A stretch of 64,000 bases of DNA. Origin: Amycolatopsis sp. EV170708-02-1. GTDB taxonomy: Bacteria; Actinomycetota; Actinomycetes; Mycobacteriales; Pseudonocardiaceae. The stretch covers positions 2,666,001 to 2,730,000 of the forward strand of contig NZ_CP092497.1 in NCBI RefSeq assembly GCF_022479115.1. The letters are read 5' to 3'. The notes under the pieces are model-generated. The model had not been told where the DNA came from and ran no database searches. It saw only the letters and a program-made list of their open reading frames with translations. Shown one piece after another: positions 17,189 to 25,595 of this stretch (the stretch's first letter is position 1; every line of letters starts with the position of its first letter). The translations under genes were made by a program, and so were the position numbers.

Positions 17189-17584
17189 TCACCGGACGTT
17201 CCCGGCGATCCGCTCGACCCGCAGGCGGACGATCACCCGCTCGACGTCGTCGCCCTCCGGCGGCGGGTCCTGGCCGAGGTACTTGTGGCTGAGCGTCTTC
17301 GGCAGGGTCTTCCCGGGATCCGGGGTGATCGTGACCGTGCCGCGCAGCTGCGTGTGCCGGTACGGGTTCTCCGCGTCGGTGATCGACACGCTCGCGCGCG
17401 GATCGCGGCGCAGGTTTCGCACCTTCAGCCGGTCTTCGGTGGCGCTGAAGACCAGATCGCCGTCGTCGAGGCCCACCCAGACGATCGAGGTCTGCGGGCC
17501 GCCGTCGGCGTCCAGCGTGGCCACGGTCGCGAAGTTCTTGCCGTCCACCAGTGCGCGGACCGGTTCGGGAAGTGTGACTGCCAT
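17189..17584 (-). CDS. PPOX-class split-barrel protein, tandem paralogue
   Basis: 131 aa, the same fold and length as the downstream neighbour. Matching stretches are FATVATLDADGGPQTSIVW, DRLKVRNLRRDPRASVSI and NPYRHTQLRGTVTIT. Both end with a similar SHKYLG element. The two genes arose by tandem duplication but have diverged, mainly in the C-terminal 40 residues. A 28-base gap separates it from ispF, so read-through from the isoprenoid genes is likely. Confidence 0.82.
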   Translation of the reverse strand: MAVTLPEPVRALVDGKNFATVATLDADGGPQTSIVWVGLDDGDLVFSATEDRLKVRNLRRDPRASVSITDAENPYRHTQLRGTVTITPDPGKTLPKTLSHKYLGQDPPPEGDDVERVIVRLRVERIAGNVR

Positions 17585-17612
17585 GACAGCCCGAACCGGC
17601 TTCCGGCCGCGG

Positions 17613-18083
17613 CTATTCCTGCGAGGGCAGCAGAAGCGCCGTCGCGAACGCCGCGATGCCCTCGCCGCGTCCGGTCAGGCCGAGCCCGTCGGTCGTCGTC
17701 CCGGATACGCTCACCGGCCCGCCGACGGCCTCGCTCAACACCTTCTGGGCCTCCTCGCGGCGCTTCCCGACACGCGGCGCGTTGCCCACGATCTGGACGG
17801 TCGCGTTCCCGACGGTCCAGCCGCCCGCCTCGACCAGACGCCGTGCCTCCGCGAGGAATTCGACGCCGTGCTTGCCCGCCCACCGCGGATCGCCGGTGCC
17901 GAACACCGCGCCGAGATCACCGAGCCCGGCCGCGGACAGCAGCGCGTCGCACAGCGCGTGCGCGGCGACGTCGCCGTCGGAATGGCCGGCACAACCGTCG
18001 ACGCCGGGCCAGAGGAGCCCGGCGATCCAGCATTCGCGGCCCGCCTCGACGGGGTGGACGTCGACGCCGTTGCCGATCCTCAC
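17613..18083 (-). CDS. ispF: 2-C-methyl-D-erythritol 2,4-cyclodiphosphate synthase
   Basis: Fifth enzyme of the MEP isoprenoid pathway: it cyclises CDP-methylerythritol 2-phosphate to MEcPP and CMP. 156 aa, normal length. Zinc and substrate motifs: GNGVDVHPV (DxH, residues 8–10), [12 protein letters not shown] and [18 protein letters not shown] near the C-terminus. Its ATG overlaps the ispD stop by four bases, the usual ispD–ispF coupling. Confidence 0.95.
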   Translation of the reverse strand: MRIGNGVDVHPVEAGRECWIAGLLWPGVDGCAGHSDGDVAAHALCDALLSAAGLGDLGAVFGTGDPRWAGKHGVEFLAEARRLVEAGGWTVGNATVQIVGNAPRVGKRREEAQKVLSEAVGGPVSVSGTTTDGLGLTGRGEGIAAFATALLLPSQE

Positions 18084-18727
18084 AGCACATCCTCTTTCCC
18101 GGCGGAAGCGATCGCCTCGGCCAGCTTCAGTTCGAACGAAGTGGTGACGCGCATCGCGTCGGGGTGCCCGGCGACGGTGTGCGCGCCGTCGAGGGACGGC
18201 TCGCCGGCGTACGAGAGAAAAGTCTCACGAGTGAAGCCGAGGGGGGTTTGCGTCGTGCGCAGGTACGTGCGGTCTTCGGTCCCAGTGATCACTTTCGCCG
18301 CATCAGTCACCTTCACGGTGTCCGCCATCGGCAGCACGGGAACCACGAAGGGGGCCCCCGCACGGACCGCGTCCGCGACGGCACGGACCGTGCCCGGGGG
18401 AGTGAAGGCGCGCAGGGCGTCGTGCACGAGGAAGACCGGATCCCCGGCGATCTCTTTTTCGACGGTGTCGAAAGCGTGCTTGAGCGACGAGCCGGGTACT
18501 ATCCGGCAACGCTCCTCGAAGCCGCTCAACGCGGCCGAAAACGAATCAGCACACCGCTCGGGGGCCGCTACGACCACCAGATCGAGATCCGGCAGAGCGA
18601 GCAGCCCCCGCACAGTGTGCGTCAGTAGAGCTTCACCATTGACCGGCGCGAGAGCGAGCTCCGCGTCGGAGGCATGGTGTCGAACGACAGTGACGAACGC
18701 GATCGTGCTCATAAGGACGGTGCTCAT
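18080..18727 (-). CDS. ispD: IspD-like cytidylyltransferase with degenerate nucleotide-binding loop
   Basis: Position and fold fit 2-C-methyl-D-erythritol 4-phosphate cytidylyltransferase, third enzyme of the MEP pathway (215 aa, slightly short). Recognisable parts are [14 protein letters not shown] (the HDA Asp region), [14 protein letters not shown] and [13 protein letters not shown]. But the N-terminal glycine-rich CTP loop with its conserved Arg and the following PK is absent: the region reads [20 protein letters not shown]. The TDDA segment is also missing, and a Lys near the C-terminus appears as Arg (AMRVTT). A second ATG at 18712 is an equally good start. Coupled to ispF. Confidence 0.82.
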   Translation of the reverse strand: MSTVLMSTIAFVTVVRHHASDAELALAPVNGEALLTHTVRGLLALPDLDLVVVAAPERCADSFSAALSGFEERCRIVPGSSLKHAFDTVEKEIAGDPVFLVHDALRAFTPPGTVRAVADAVRAGAPFVVPVLPMADTVKVTDAAKVITGTEDRTYLRTTQTPLGFTRETFLSYAGEPSLDGAHTVAGHPDAMRVTTSFELKLAEAIASAGKEDVL

Positions 18728-18786
18728 ATGTGCGCGATCGTAGAGGTATCCCCCGCAGCCTCACCTGGCGTGGGACACCCGCCGGT

Positions 18787-19278
18787 TCAGACTGCCGCGG
18801 TTTCCAGAACTTCGTCGAGGAGGACTTCAGCCTTGTCCTCGTCGGTGCCCTCCGCGAGCGCCAGCTCGCTGACCAGAATTTGCCGCGCCTTCGCCAGCAT
18901 GCGCTTCTCGCCGGCTGAAAGTCCGCGGTCCTTCTCTCGCCGCCAGAGGTCGCGCACCACTTCGGCCACCTTGTTCACATCGCCGGAGGCGAGCTTCTCG
19001 AGGTTGGCCTTGTACCGACGAGACCAGTTGGTGGGCTCTTCGGTGTGCGGAGCACGCAGAACGTCGAAAACCTTGTCCAGTCCTTCTTGCCCGACGACAT
19101 CACGAACGCCGACGATCTCGGCGTTGTCTGCGGGCACGCGAACCGTAAGATCCCCTTGCGCGACTTTGAGGACGAGGTACTTCTTCTCCTCGCCCTTGAT
19201 CACGCGGGTCTCGATGGCTTCGATGAGTGCGGCACCGTGGTGCGGGTAGACGACGGTCTCTCCGACCTTGAAAACCAT
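18787..19278 (-). CDS. carD: CarD-family RNA polymerase-binding regulator
   Basis: 163 aa. CarD binds the RNA polymerase beta subunit and stabilises the open complex at housekeeping promoters. The N-terminal Tudor-like domain starts [20 protein letters not shown]; the helical DNA-binding C-terminal domain follows, with [17 protein letters not shown] and [18 protein letters not shown]. Length and sequence match the mycobacterial protein. It lies upstream of ispD–ispF on the same strand with a 59-base gap and is divergent from the lipoprotein gene, as in mycobacteria. Confidence 0.95.
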   Translation of the reverse strand: MVFKVGETVVYPHHGAALIEAIETRVIKGEEKKYLVLKVAQGDLTVRVPADNAEIVGVRDVVGQEGLDKVFDVLRAPHTEEPTNWSRRYKANLEKLASGDVNKVAEVVRDLWRREKDRGLSAGEKRMLAKARQILVSELALAEGTDEDKAEVLLDEVLETAAV

Positions 19279-19305
19279 GTGTCCTCTGCCCCTTTCGCTG
19301 AATTC

Positions 19306-19311
19306 ATCTTA
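19306..19311 (-). promoter_or_regulatory. Probable −10 element of carD
   Basis: TAAGAT on the minus strand (19311–19306), 27 bases before the carD ATG, with AGAGGA as ribosome site between. No clear −35. The rest of 19312–19575 is the divergent control region for carD and the lipoprotein. TTGACA at 19390–19395 on the plus strand has no good −10 partner. Confidence 0.45.
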
Positions 19312-19575
19312 GCACGTGCCGACGAGGCCCACCTAGTGGCCCGCGATCGTCGTCGCAGGTCAGCGGCCTGACGGTGGTCCGCCCGGGGGTTGACAAACCC
19401 AATTCGCCCATGCTCACGCTGGTGAGAAGCGAACGATTTCCAAATCCTTTGTGGACGGTTGATCTTGGGCGCGTCACCGCATTGGTGGGGTGCCAACACG
19501 CACCGGGTTCTTGGCCCGCGAAGGCGCCCGGCTAGTCTTCGCGGTGAAGAGGCCGTGAGATGGAAGGACTCCGAC

Positions 19576-20298
19576 GTGAGGCTGCAGAATCGTCGCGTGT
19601 TCGGCGCAGGTGTGCTGGCGCTCGGCGCCGCGCTCGTGCTCGCCGGCTGCGGTGCTGGTCAGATCACCCAGACCGACTCGCAGCAGCCCGCGGTCAACGG
19701 GACGTACGCGCAGGCGAAGGACCTGGTGCTGCGGAACGCCGCGCTCCAGTTCCCGACCGAGGGCCAGGCGTACCCGGCCGGTGCCGCCGCGCCGCTGACG
19801 CTGACCATCGTGAACCAGGGCAAGCTGGACGACGAGCTCGTCTCGGTCTCCTCCGAAGCCGCCGCTGACGCCAAGATCACCGGCTCCAAGGTCGTCGCCG
19901 CGAGCCACGCGGTCGTGATCGGCCCGTCCGACTCGGTCGAGTCGACCAAGGAGGTCGCACCGACGAGCGCCCCGGCGTCCTCCGCGCCGGCTTCGTCCTC
20001 GGGTGCGCCGTCCTCGTCGGGTGCGCCCTCGTCTTCCGGTGCCCCGTCGAGCTCCGCCGGGACGGTCACGCCGTCCGCGGGCCCGGAGACGACCAACGCG
20101 CCGGACCAGGTGGGCAAGGCCACGATCGTCCTGCAGGGGCTGAAGCAGCCGGTGTGGGCGGGCCAGACCATCAAGGTCACCTTCGTCTTCAAGAACTCCG
20201 GCTCCATCACCGTGGACCTGCCGGTCGCGGCGCCGTCGCACCCGGGCAGCCGGGCGCCCGCGCCGGAGAAGCCCAAGGCCGAAGGCGGCGGGCACTAG
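19576..20298 (+). CDS. LpqE-like lipoprotein
   Basis: 240 aa exported lipoprotein. A signal peptide ends in the lipobox LVLAGCGAG (Cys near residue 26). The mature part is a beta-sandwich-like domain (PLTLTIVNQGKLDDELVSV), then a low-complexity linker with GAPSSS repeated three times (about residues 150–175), then a second strand-rich segment (QTIKVTFVFKNSGSITVDLPV). Its place between divergent carD and radA is exactly that of LpqE in mycobacteria. GTG start at 19576 with GGAAGG upstream. Function unknown. Confidence 0.82.
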   Translation: MRLQNRRVFGAGVLALGAALVLAGCGAGQITQTDSQQPAVNGTYAQAKDLVLRNAALQFPTEGQAYPAGAAAPLTLTIVNQGKLDDELVSVSSEAAADAKITGSKVVAASHAVVIGPSDSVESTKEVAPTSAPASSAPASSSGAPSSSGAPSSSGAPSSSAGTVTPSAGPETTNAPDQVGKATIVLQGLKQPVWAGQTIKVTFVFKNSGSITVDLPVAAPSHPGSRAPAPEKPKAEGGGH

Positions 20299-20316
20299 AT
20301 CTTCCGAAGCCGGGCT

Positions 20317-20359
20317 GAAAGGGCCCTTCACCGCATGACATGCGGTGAAGGGCCCTTTC
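20317..20359. terminator. Long perfect stem-loop after the lipoprotein gene (repeat family A)
   Basis: Twenty-base arms at 20317–20336 and 20340–20359 with a 3-base loop. The stem contains AAGGGCCCTT and ends CCGCAT/ATGCGG. It starts 18 bases after the stop codon. Related sequences follow other genes in this window (26.9, 47.1, 52.3 and 57.2 kb). A second, shorter copy (GATGCGGGGAAAGTCCCC, about 20368–20395) follows directly. Confidence 0.75.
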
Positions 20360-20437
20360 GCTGCGTCGGATGCGGGGAAAGTCCCCTTCAGCCCGTCGGT
20401 GCCGGGGTTTGTCGGTGGTGGCCGCTAGCCTCGCGGA

Positions 20438-21796
20438 GTGGTCAAGAAAGGCAGCACCTACCGCTGCGGTGAGTGCGGGTACGAGGCGCCGAAGTGGGTC
20501 GGGCGCTGCCCCGAATGTCAGGCGTGGGGAACCCTCGAGGAACGCGGCGACGCCCGCCCCGCGATAGCCAGGGTCGCGGCGGGTGCGCCCAGTGCCCCGG
20601 CACGCCCGATCGGCGAGGTCGACGTCGAGACGGCACGCGCGAAGCCCACCGGAGTCTCCGAGCTGGACCGGGTGCTCGGCGGCGGTTTCGTGCCGGGGGC
20701 GGTCATCCTGCTCGCCGGGGAGCCCGGTGTCGGCAAGTCGACCCTCCTCTTGGAGGTCGCCTATCAGTGGGCCGCCACCGCGGGCCGCGCGCTGTACGTC
20801 ACGGGCGAGGAGTCGGCGGGTCAGGTGCGCCTGCGTGCCGAGCGCACCGGCAACGTCCACGACGAGATGTTCCTCGCCGCCGAGAGCGATCTCTCCGCGA
20901 TCCTCGGCCACGTCGACGCGGTCAAGCCGGGGGTGCTGATCGTCGACTCGGTCCAGACCATGGCCTCCCCGCAGGTGGAGGGCGCGCCGGGCGGGGTCAC
21001 CCAGGTCCGCGCGGTCACCTCCGGGCTGGTCGCGCTGGCCAAGGAACGCGGGCTGCCGATCGTGCTGGTCGGCCACGTCACGAAGGACGGTTCGGTCGCC
21101 GGGCCGCGGGTGCTGGAGCATCTGGTCGACGTCGTCCTGCAGTTCGAGGGCGACAAGCATTCGACGCTGCGGATGCTGCGCGGCATCAAGAACCGCTTCG
21201 GCGCCGCCGACGAGATCGGCTGCTTCGAACTGGTCGAGGAGGGCATCGTCGGCGTGCCCGACCCGTCGGGGCTGTTCCTCAGCCACACCGCGGAGCCCGT
21301 CGCGGGCACCGCGGTCACGGTGACGATGGAGGGCAAGCGGCCGCTGCTGGGCGAGGTGCAGGCGCTGGTGTCGGCGACCCAGTCACCGCAGCCCCGGCGC
21401 GCGGTGAGCGGCCTCGATTCGGCACGTGTCGCGATGGTGCTGGCCGTGGTGGAGAAGCGGGCGGGGATCAAGGTCGGCGACAAGGACGTCTACGTCGCGA
21501 CGGTCGGCGGCATGAAGATCACCGAGCCCGGCATCGACCTCGCGGTGGTGCTGGCGCTGATGTCGTCGGCGCGGGACACCCCGCTCTCGCCCAAACTCGT
21601 CGCGATGGGCGAGGTCGGGCTCTCGGGTGAGGTCCGGCGGGTGCCGAGCGTCGGGCGGCGGCTCGCGGAGGCCGCCCGGCTCGGGTTCACGTACGCGCTG
21701 GTGCCGCCGGATTCCGGCAAGATCCCGCCGGGGATCCGGGTACTGGAGGTCGCCGACGTCGGAAGCGCGCTCAACGCCGCGAAACACGCCCGTTAG
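20438..21796 (+). CDS. radA: DNA repair protein RadA/Sms
   Basis: 452 aa RecA-like ATPase that drives branch migration in recombination repair. The N-terminal C4 zinc finger is YRCGECGYEAPKWVGRCPEC (residues 8–27). The Walker A is GEPGVGKSTL near residue 94, followed by the RadA-specific KNRFG motif near residue 250 and the C-terminal Lon-like domain (LDSARVAMVLAV, VGGMKITEPGIDLAVVLAL). GTG start at 20438 with only a weak upstream site. Its stop overlaps the convergent gene's stop by 2 bases. Confidence 0.95.
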   Translation: MVKKGSTYRCGECGYEAPKWVGRCPECQAWGTLEERGDARPAIARVAAGAPSAPARPIGEVDVETARAKPTGVSELDRVLGGGFVPGAVILLAGEPGVGKSTLLLEVAYQWAATAGRALYVTGEESAGQVRLRAERTGNVHDEMFLAAESDLSAILGHVDAVKPGVLIVDSVQTMASPQVEGAPGGVTQVRAVTSGLVALAKERGLPIVLVGHVTKDGSVAGPRVLEHLVDVVLQFEGDKHSTLRMLRGIKNRFGAADEIGCFELVEEGIVGVPDPSGLFLSHTAEPVAGTAVTVTMEGKRPLLGEVQALVSATQSPQPRRAVSGLDSARVAMVLAVVEKRAGIKVGDKDVYVATVGGMKITEPGIDLAVVLALMSSARDTPLSPKLVAMGEVGLSGEVRRVPSVGRRLAEAARLGFTYALVPPDSGKIPPGIRVLEVADVGSALNAAKHAR

Positions 21797-22935
21797 GGGC
21801 CGCCGTCGTCGGTGATCGTCACCGAGATCTTCGTGTCGAACAAGGTCAGCCCCGGCCACTCCTCCCGCTGATCGGAGGGCCGGACGGCGCGGCTCCCGAC
21901 GACGGCCGCCGTCGCCCGGTCGACGATGAACGTGCGCGTCTGGTTCGGCAGCGTGACCGAGAACGACAACGCCGGCCGCCCGTCAGGAGTGGTCACGGTC
22001 TCCAAGACGATGCCGGGCATCTTCGCGAGCGCTTTGCACAGAGCCACCCGTTGCGCGCCGAAGCCCTGGGACGAGCGGAGCACGTTGAAGGCCATTTCGA
22101 ACATCTCGGGCGTCGAGTTCTGCTGTCCCGAGGGGCGGCCGTCCGGCCAGATGCCGTCGTGGCGGAGCCGCTCGGCCATCTTCACGGGGTCGATGGGCAG
22201 TTCCTCGAGGAAGCCGGGATCGGGCCGCGTCCATCCGCTTTCGGACGGCAGGCGGTCCTGCGGCGGCAGGACCGGAGGCGCGTTGGTGGCCCTCGGGGGC
22301 GGCACCGACGTCGTGGTGGTGGTCGGCGGCGCGCCGCCGCCTTCGCTGACCGTGGAAGACGGGCCCGGCAGCGCCTCCCCGTTCCTCATCGCCGTCTGGT
22401 AGTCGCCTTTGATCCAGCGGATCTCGCCGGTCCCGGTGAACCGGCTCTTGATGGGCTTCCAGCCAGGGACCGGCAGCCAGCGTTCGAGGATCTCGTGGGT
22501 CTGGTAGACCAGGCCGGATTTGGTGACGCGCGTGGTCCAGGTGGATTCCGTGACGAGCCGGTACTGGTCGTCGCGAAGCGGGAAGTCGTCGCCGTGGAGG
22601 GAATCAAGGACGTCTTCGCCCGGGGCGGTGACCGAGTGGTCCGCGGGGGCCGTGCCGTCGCCGTCGGTGAAGGCGTTCGTCGCCACGATCCCACCGCCGG
22701 ACACCAGTGCCGCGGCGGCCGCGGCGGCGATCCATCGCCACGCGCCGGGCCGTTTGCGCGCCCGGGGAGCGAGCGTCGGGAGCAGTTCGTCCTCGACCTC
22801 GCCGGCGGCGCGCAGGAGTGCCGCCCTGGCACGGGACAGCTCGTCCTGCCGGGTTTCCGGCCCGGCGTGGAGGCCGGCCAGCGCCTCGTCGAGTTCGGCC
22901 TCCGACCACACCTTCCTGACCCTATCGCCGTGCAC
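21793..22935 (-). CDS. Sigma-factor-linked membrane protein (CU044_5270-type)
   Basis: 380 aa. A cytoplasmic N-terminal region of about 65 residues (KVWSEAELDEALAGLHAG) is followed by one membrane segment (WIAAAAAAALVSGGGIVA) and a large extracytoplasmic domain with a Pro/Thr linker (APPTTTTTSVPPP). The architecture, and the 14-base overlap with the upstream ECF sigma gene, match actinobacterial proteins of the CU044_5270 group that accompany ECF sigma factors and may act like anti-sigma factors. No zinc-binding HxxxCxxC motif is present, so it is not a ZAS-type anti-sigma. Confidence 0.75.
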   Translation of the reverse strand: MHGDRVRKVWSEAELDEALAGLHAGPETRQDELSRARAALLRAAGEVEDELLPTLAPRARKRPGAWRWIAAAAAAALVSGGGIVATNAFTDGDGTAPADHSVTAPGEDVLDSLHGDDFPLRDDQYRLVTESTWTTRVTKSGLVYQTHEILERWLPVPGWKPIKSRFTGTGEIRWIKGDYQTAMRNGEALPGPSSTVSEGGGAPPTTTTTSVPPPRATNAPPVLPPQDRLPSESGWTRPDPGFLEELPIDPVKMAERLRHDGIWPDGRPSGQQNSTPEMFEMAFNVLRSSQGFGAQRVALCKALAKMPGIVLETVTTPDGRPALSFSVTLPNQTRTFIVDRATAAVVGSRAVRPSDQREEWPGLTLFDTKISVTITDDGGP

Positions 22936-23542
22936 TTTCGCCCTCCTCCGTTTTGCTCGATCCGTCCTTTGTGGACTCCGGTGCGTTGGCGCGCAGCCAT
23001 CTCCGGATCCGGTGCAGCCGCGATCTCACCGTCCCGGCTGGGATCCCCAGCGCCTCGGCGACCTCGCCGGGATCCAGGCCCGCCCACGAGACCAGCAGCA
23101 GGGTGTCGCGGTCCGCGGCGCTCAGTTCGGCCAGCGCGCCCGCCAGCTGGGCCGCGCGGGACTGGGCGTCGACCCGCTCGGCGACGCGGCCGTCGTGCCC
23201 GGCCGAGACCGGCCGGTCGGCGGCCGCGAGCCGGGCCGTCGCGTTGAGGGCCCTCATCTCGGTGCGGACATGATGCCGCAGCAGGTTCGTCGCGATGCCG
23301 TAGAGCCACGCCCGCGCCGTCCCGGCCTCCGGGCGGTACGTCTCGCGCCGCCGGAGTGCCACGAGGAACGTCTCGGCGACGAGGTCGTGCGCGGTCTCCG
23401 TGCCGACACGGCGCGCGAGATAGCGCTGGAGCGGAGCCGCGTGGGCGTCGAAGAGCATGCCGAAGACGGGAGCGGGATCGGGGCCACCGAGATCCGGCCT
23501 GTCCGGTCCACGCGAGCCGGCCTGCTCGTGATCGTCTTTCAT
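22922..23542 (-). CDS. ECF-type RNA polymerase sigma factor
   Basis: 206 aa sigma-70-family factor of the extracytoplasmic-function size. Sigma region 2 is FGMLFDAHAAPLQRYL through ARAWLYGIATNLLRHH (about residues 25–95). Region 4 is LSAADRDTLLLVSWAGL and VAEALGIPAGTVRSRLHRIR (helix-turn-helix, about 140–185). The ATG at 23542 was chosen because region 2 begins soon after; the frame opens 43 codons earlier with unlikely sequence. It overlaps the membrane partner gene, so the two are co-translated. Confidence 0.88.
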   Translation of the reverse strand: MKDDHEQAGSRGPDRPDLGGPDPAPVFGMLFDAHAAPLQRYLARRVGTETAHDLVAETFLVALRRRETYRPEAGTARAWLYGIATNLLRHHVRTEMRALNATARLAAADRPVSAGHDGRVAERVDAQSRAAQLAGALAELSAADRDTLLLVSWAGLDPGEVAEALGIPAGTVRSRLHRIRRWLRANAPESTKDGSSKTEEGESARR

Positions 23543-23709
23543 CACCTGCACGATCGCTCTTGCCCGATGACCCCTCCAGCGTTCATCCGATCCTACTTTC
23601 GTCGTGGGCCGACCGGGGAAAGCGCAGGTGAAGCCGCAGACAAAAGCCGCGGGACCGGCGATCATGTTCACTATTCACCATTCAAAAGTGAAACTGGGGA
23701 AGGATTACC

Positions 23710-24357
23710 ATGCGTCGATTCAGGACCGTGGTCGTCGCCGCGCTCGCGGCGTCCGCGTTGATCACCGCTCCGGCGGTGGCCCAGGCGGGCAATGCCGTTG
23801 ACGTGAACGCGATGGCGCCGCCCGCCAAGGTCGAAGGGGTCCGGGCGGCCGCGGAGCTCAACATCCAGTACCAGATCCAGGAGACCGGGTACTGGTGCGG
23901 CCCGGCCGCGACCCGGATCGCCATCTCGGCCAAGAACGGCAACCCGCCGAGCCAGCAGCAGCTCGCGAACGAACTGCCGACCACCACCAACGGCACCGAC
24001 TGGATCGGGCAGGTCACCCGCGTCCTCAACAACCACGTCGCCGGTGGCTGGTACGAGACCAAGGAGATGCCGAACGACCCGCCGACCCAGGCGCAGCGCG
24101 ACCTGCTGTGGCGCGACATCGTGCTGGACATCGACAAGGGCTACGCGATCGTCGCGAACATCGTCGCCCCGGCGGACAACCACCCGCCGGGCTACCCGAA
24201 CTACACGATCTACCACTACTTCACGATCATCGGCTACAACAGCGACAACATGACGGTGAAGATCGCCGACCCGGCCAACTTCGGCGGCAACCAGATCTAC
24301 TGGCTCACCTTCAACCAGCTCGCCACCCTGATCCCGCCGAAGGGCTACTCGGCCTGA
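23710..24357 (+). CDS. Secreted C39-family peptidase-like protein
   Basis: 215 aa with a clear signal peptide (VVVAALAASALITAPAVAQA) and a C39-like papain fold: QETGYWCGPAATRIA holds the nucleophile Cys near residue 63, IYHYFTIIGYN the His near 177, and KIADPANF the Asp. Such stand-alone secreted C39 proteins are common in actinomycetes; their substrates are unknown and they are not linked to bacteriocin transporters. GGGGAAGGA precedes the ATG. It is divergent from the ECF sigma gene and could be a target of it; no matching promoter is obvious. Confidence 0.83.
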   Translation: MRRFRTVVVAALAASALITAPAVAQAGNAVDVNAMAPPAKVEGVRAAAELNIQYQIQETGYWCGPAATRIAISAKNGNPPSQQQLANELPTTTNGTDWIGQVTRVLNNHVAGGWYETKEMPNDPPTQAQRDLLWRDIVLDIDKGYAIVANIVAPADNHPPGYPNYTIYHYFTIIGYNSDNMTVKIADPANFGGNQIYWLTFNQLATLIPPKGYSA

Positions 24358-24364
24358 TCCCCGC

Positions 24365-24428
24365 CGCGTTTCGTCCTCTGAACGCGTTACTTGCACGCGC
24401 AAGGACCGCATTCAGAGGACGAAACGCG
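24365..24428. terminator. Terminator after the C39 gene
   Basis: Eighteen-base perfect arms, CGCGTTTCGTCCTCTGAA at 24365–24382 and its complement at 24411–24428, with a 28-base loop. It starts 8 bases after the stop codon. Confidence 0.7.
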
Positions 24429-24472
24429 CGGGTTGTACGAATCTTGTACGGGAGGGCTCGAAGCTGACGGGC

Positions 24473-25429
24473 ATGCGCATCAAGACGCTCGGTCTGCTGG
24501 CCGCCTCGCTGCTGGCCCTGGCCGCCACCCCGGCCATGGCCGCCGACGGCAACCCGCTCGAGAAGACCAACGGCTTCTACGTCGACCCGAACTCCAACCC
24601 CGCGGTCTGGGTCAAGGACCACCCGGGCAGCACCGCCGACAAGATCAAGGCCGCCATCTCCACCAAGGCCGGCGCGCGCTGGTTCGGCAACTGGAGCGGC
24701 GACATCAAGAAGGCCGTCGACGGCTACACCTACGCCGCCGACGTCGCGGACAAGCTGCCGATCCTGGTCGCGTACAACATCCCCGGCCGTGACTGCGGCG
24801 GCCACTCCGGCGGCGGCGCGGGCAGCCCGGAGGCGTACCGGACCTGGATCTCGAACTTCGCCGACGGCATCGGCGGCAAACCCGCGGTCGTCGTCATCGA
24901 GCCGGACGCGCTCGCGCAGGTCGACTGCCTGCCCACCGGTGAGCGCCAGACCCGCCTCGACCTCCTCAAGTACGCCGCCGAGCAGTTCGCCGCGAAGGCC
25001 CCGAACACCTGGGCGTACATGGACGGCGGCAACTCGACCTGGATCCCGGCCGCGACCATGGCCGACCGGCTCAACGCCGTCGGGGTGAAGTCGATCCGCG
25101 GTCTCGCGATCAACGTGTCGAACTACAAGACCACCACCGATTCGGCGAACTACGGCAAGGCGGTCAGCGCCGCGCTGTCGAGCAAGTACGGCTACACCAA
25201 GCCGTTCGTGATCGACACGAGCCGCAACGGCAACGGCCCGCTGGGCTCCGAGTGGTGCAACCCGGCCGGGCGCAAGCTCGGGGCGACCTCGCAGACCGGC
25301 GGCGGCGCCGAGATGCTCCTCTGGGTCAAGGTGCCCGGCGATTCCGATGGCAAATGCGGGATCGCGCCGAACGTCGAAGCCGGTCAGTTCAGCCCCGATC
25401 TCGCCCTGCGCCTGATCAGCGGCACCTGA
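24473..25429 (+). CDS. Secreted GH6 cellulase (beta-1,4-endoglucanase type)
   Basis: 318 aa glycoside hydrolase family 6, cleaving cellulose outside the cell. The signal peptide ends at about residue 23 (ATPAMAA). Catalytic and subsite motifs: YNIPGRDCGG near residue 106, VVVIEPDALAQ with the acid Asp near 146, and [10 protein letters not shown] near 248; WCNPAGRKLG is also typical. The short loops and small size fit an endoglucanase. There is no carbohydrate-binding module. A direct repeat (TTGTACG at about 24433 and 24443) precedes it; no CebR-type site is present, unlike the cellulases at 51–57 kb. A second GH6 lies at 56.2 kb. Confidence 0.92.
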   Translation: MRIKTLGLLAASLLALAATPAMAADGNPLEKTNGFYVDPNSNPAVWVKDHPGSTADKIKAAISTKAGARWFGNWSGDIKKAVDGYTYAADVADKLPILVAYNIPGRDCGGHSGGGAGSPEAYRTWISNFADGIGGKPAVVVIEPDALAQVDCLPTGERQTRLDLLKYAAEQFAAKAPNTWAYMDGGNSTWIPAATMADRLNAVGVKSIRGLAINVSNYKTTTDSANYGKAVSAALSSKYGYTKPFVIDTSRNGNGPLGSEWCNPAGRKLGATSQTGGGAEMLLWVKVPGDSDGKCGIAPNVEAGQFSPDLALRLISGT

Positions 25430-25446
25430 CCGCACCCCTGAAGCCC

Positions 25447-25527
25447 GTCGCGCCGGCTGCTCGTCTGTGACCTTCGTTCTCCCGAGAAGGCGAAGGCCAC
25501 GACCCCTTGGACAGCAGCCGGCGCGAC
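25447..25527. terminator. Nested stem-loop after the GH6 gene
   Basis: Outer arms GTCGCGCCGGCTGCT (25447–25461) and its complement at 25513–25527. An inner hairpin CCTTCG…CGAAGG lies in between. It sits 18 bases after the GH6 stop and before the promoter of the propeller gene. Confidence 0.65.
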
Positions 25528-25595
25528 GCCTCCATTTCCACACTCCTGGTAGTACGGTGACCTGAGTCACAGTCTCTATCGAGGAGGGCGTCGCC

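Noticed and set aside
19390..19395. TTGACA as the −35 of the lipoprotein gene
   Set aside because: No −10-like hexamer lies 16–19 bases downstream, so it was not called as a promoter.
19976..20060. Short tandem repeats as a CRISPR or satellite array
   Set aside because: The repeats encode the Ser/Ala/Pro/Gly linker of the lipoprotein (GAPSSS units) and lie within its frame. No CRISPR array was seen anywhere in the window.
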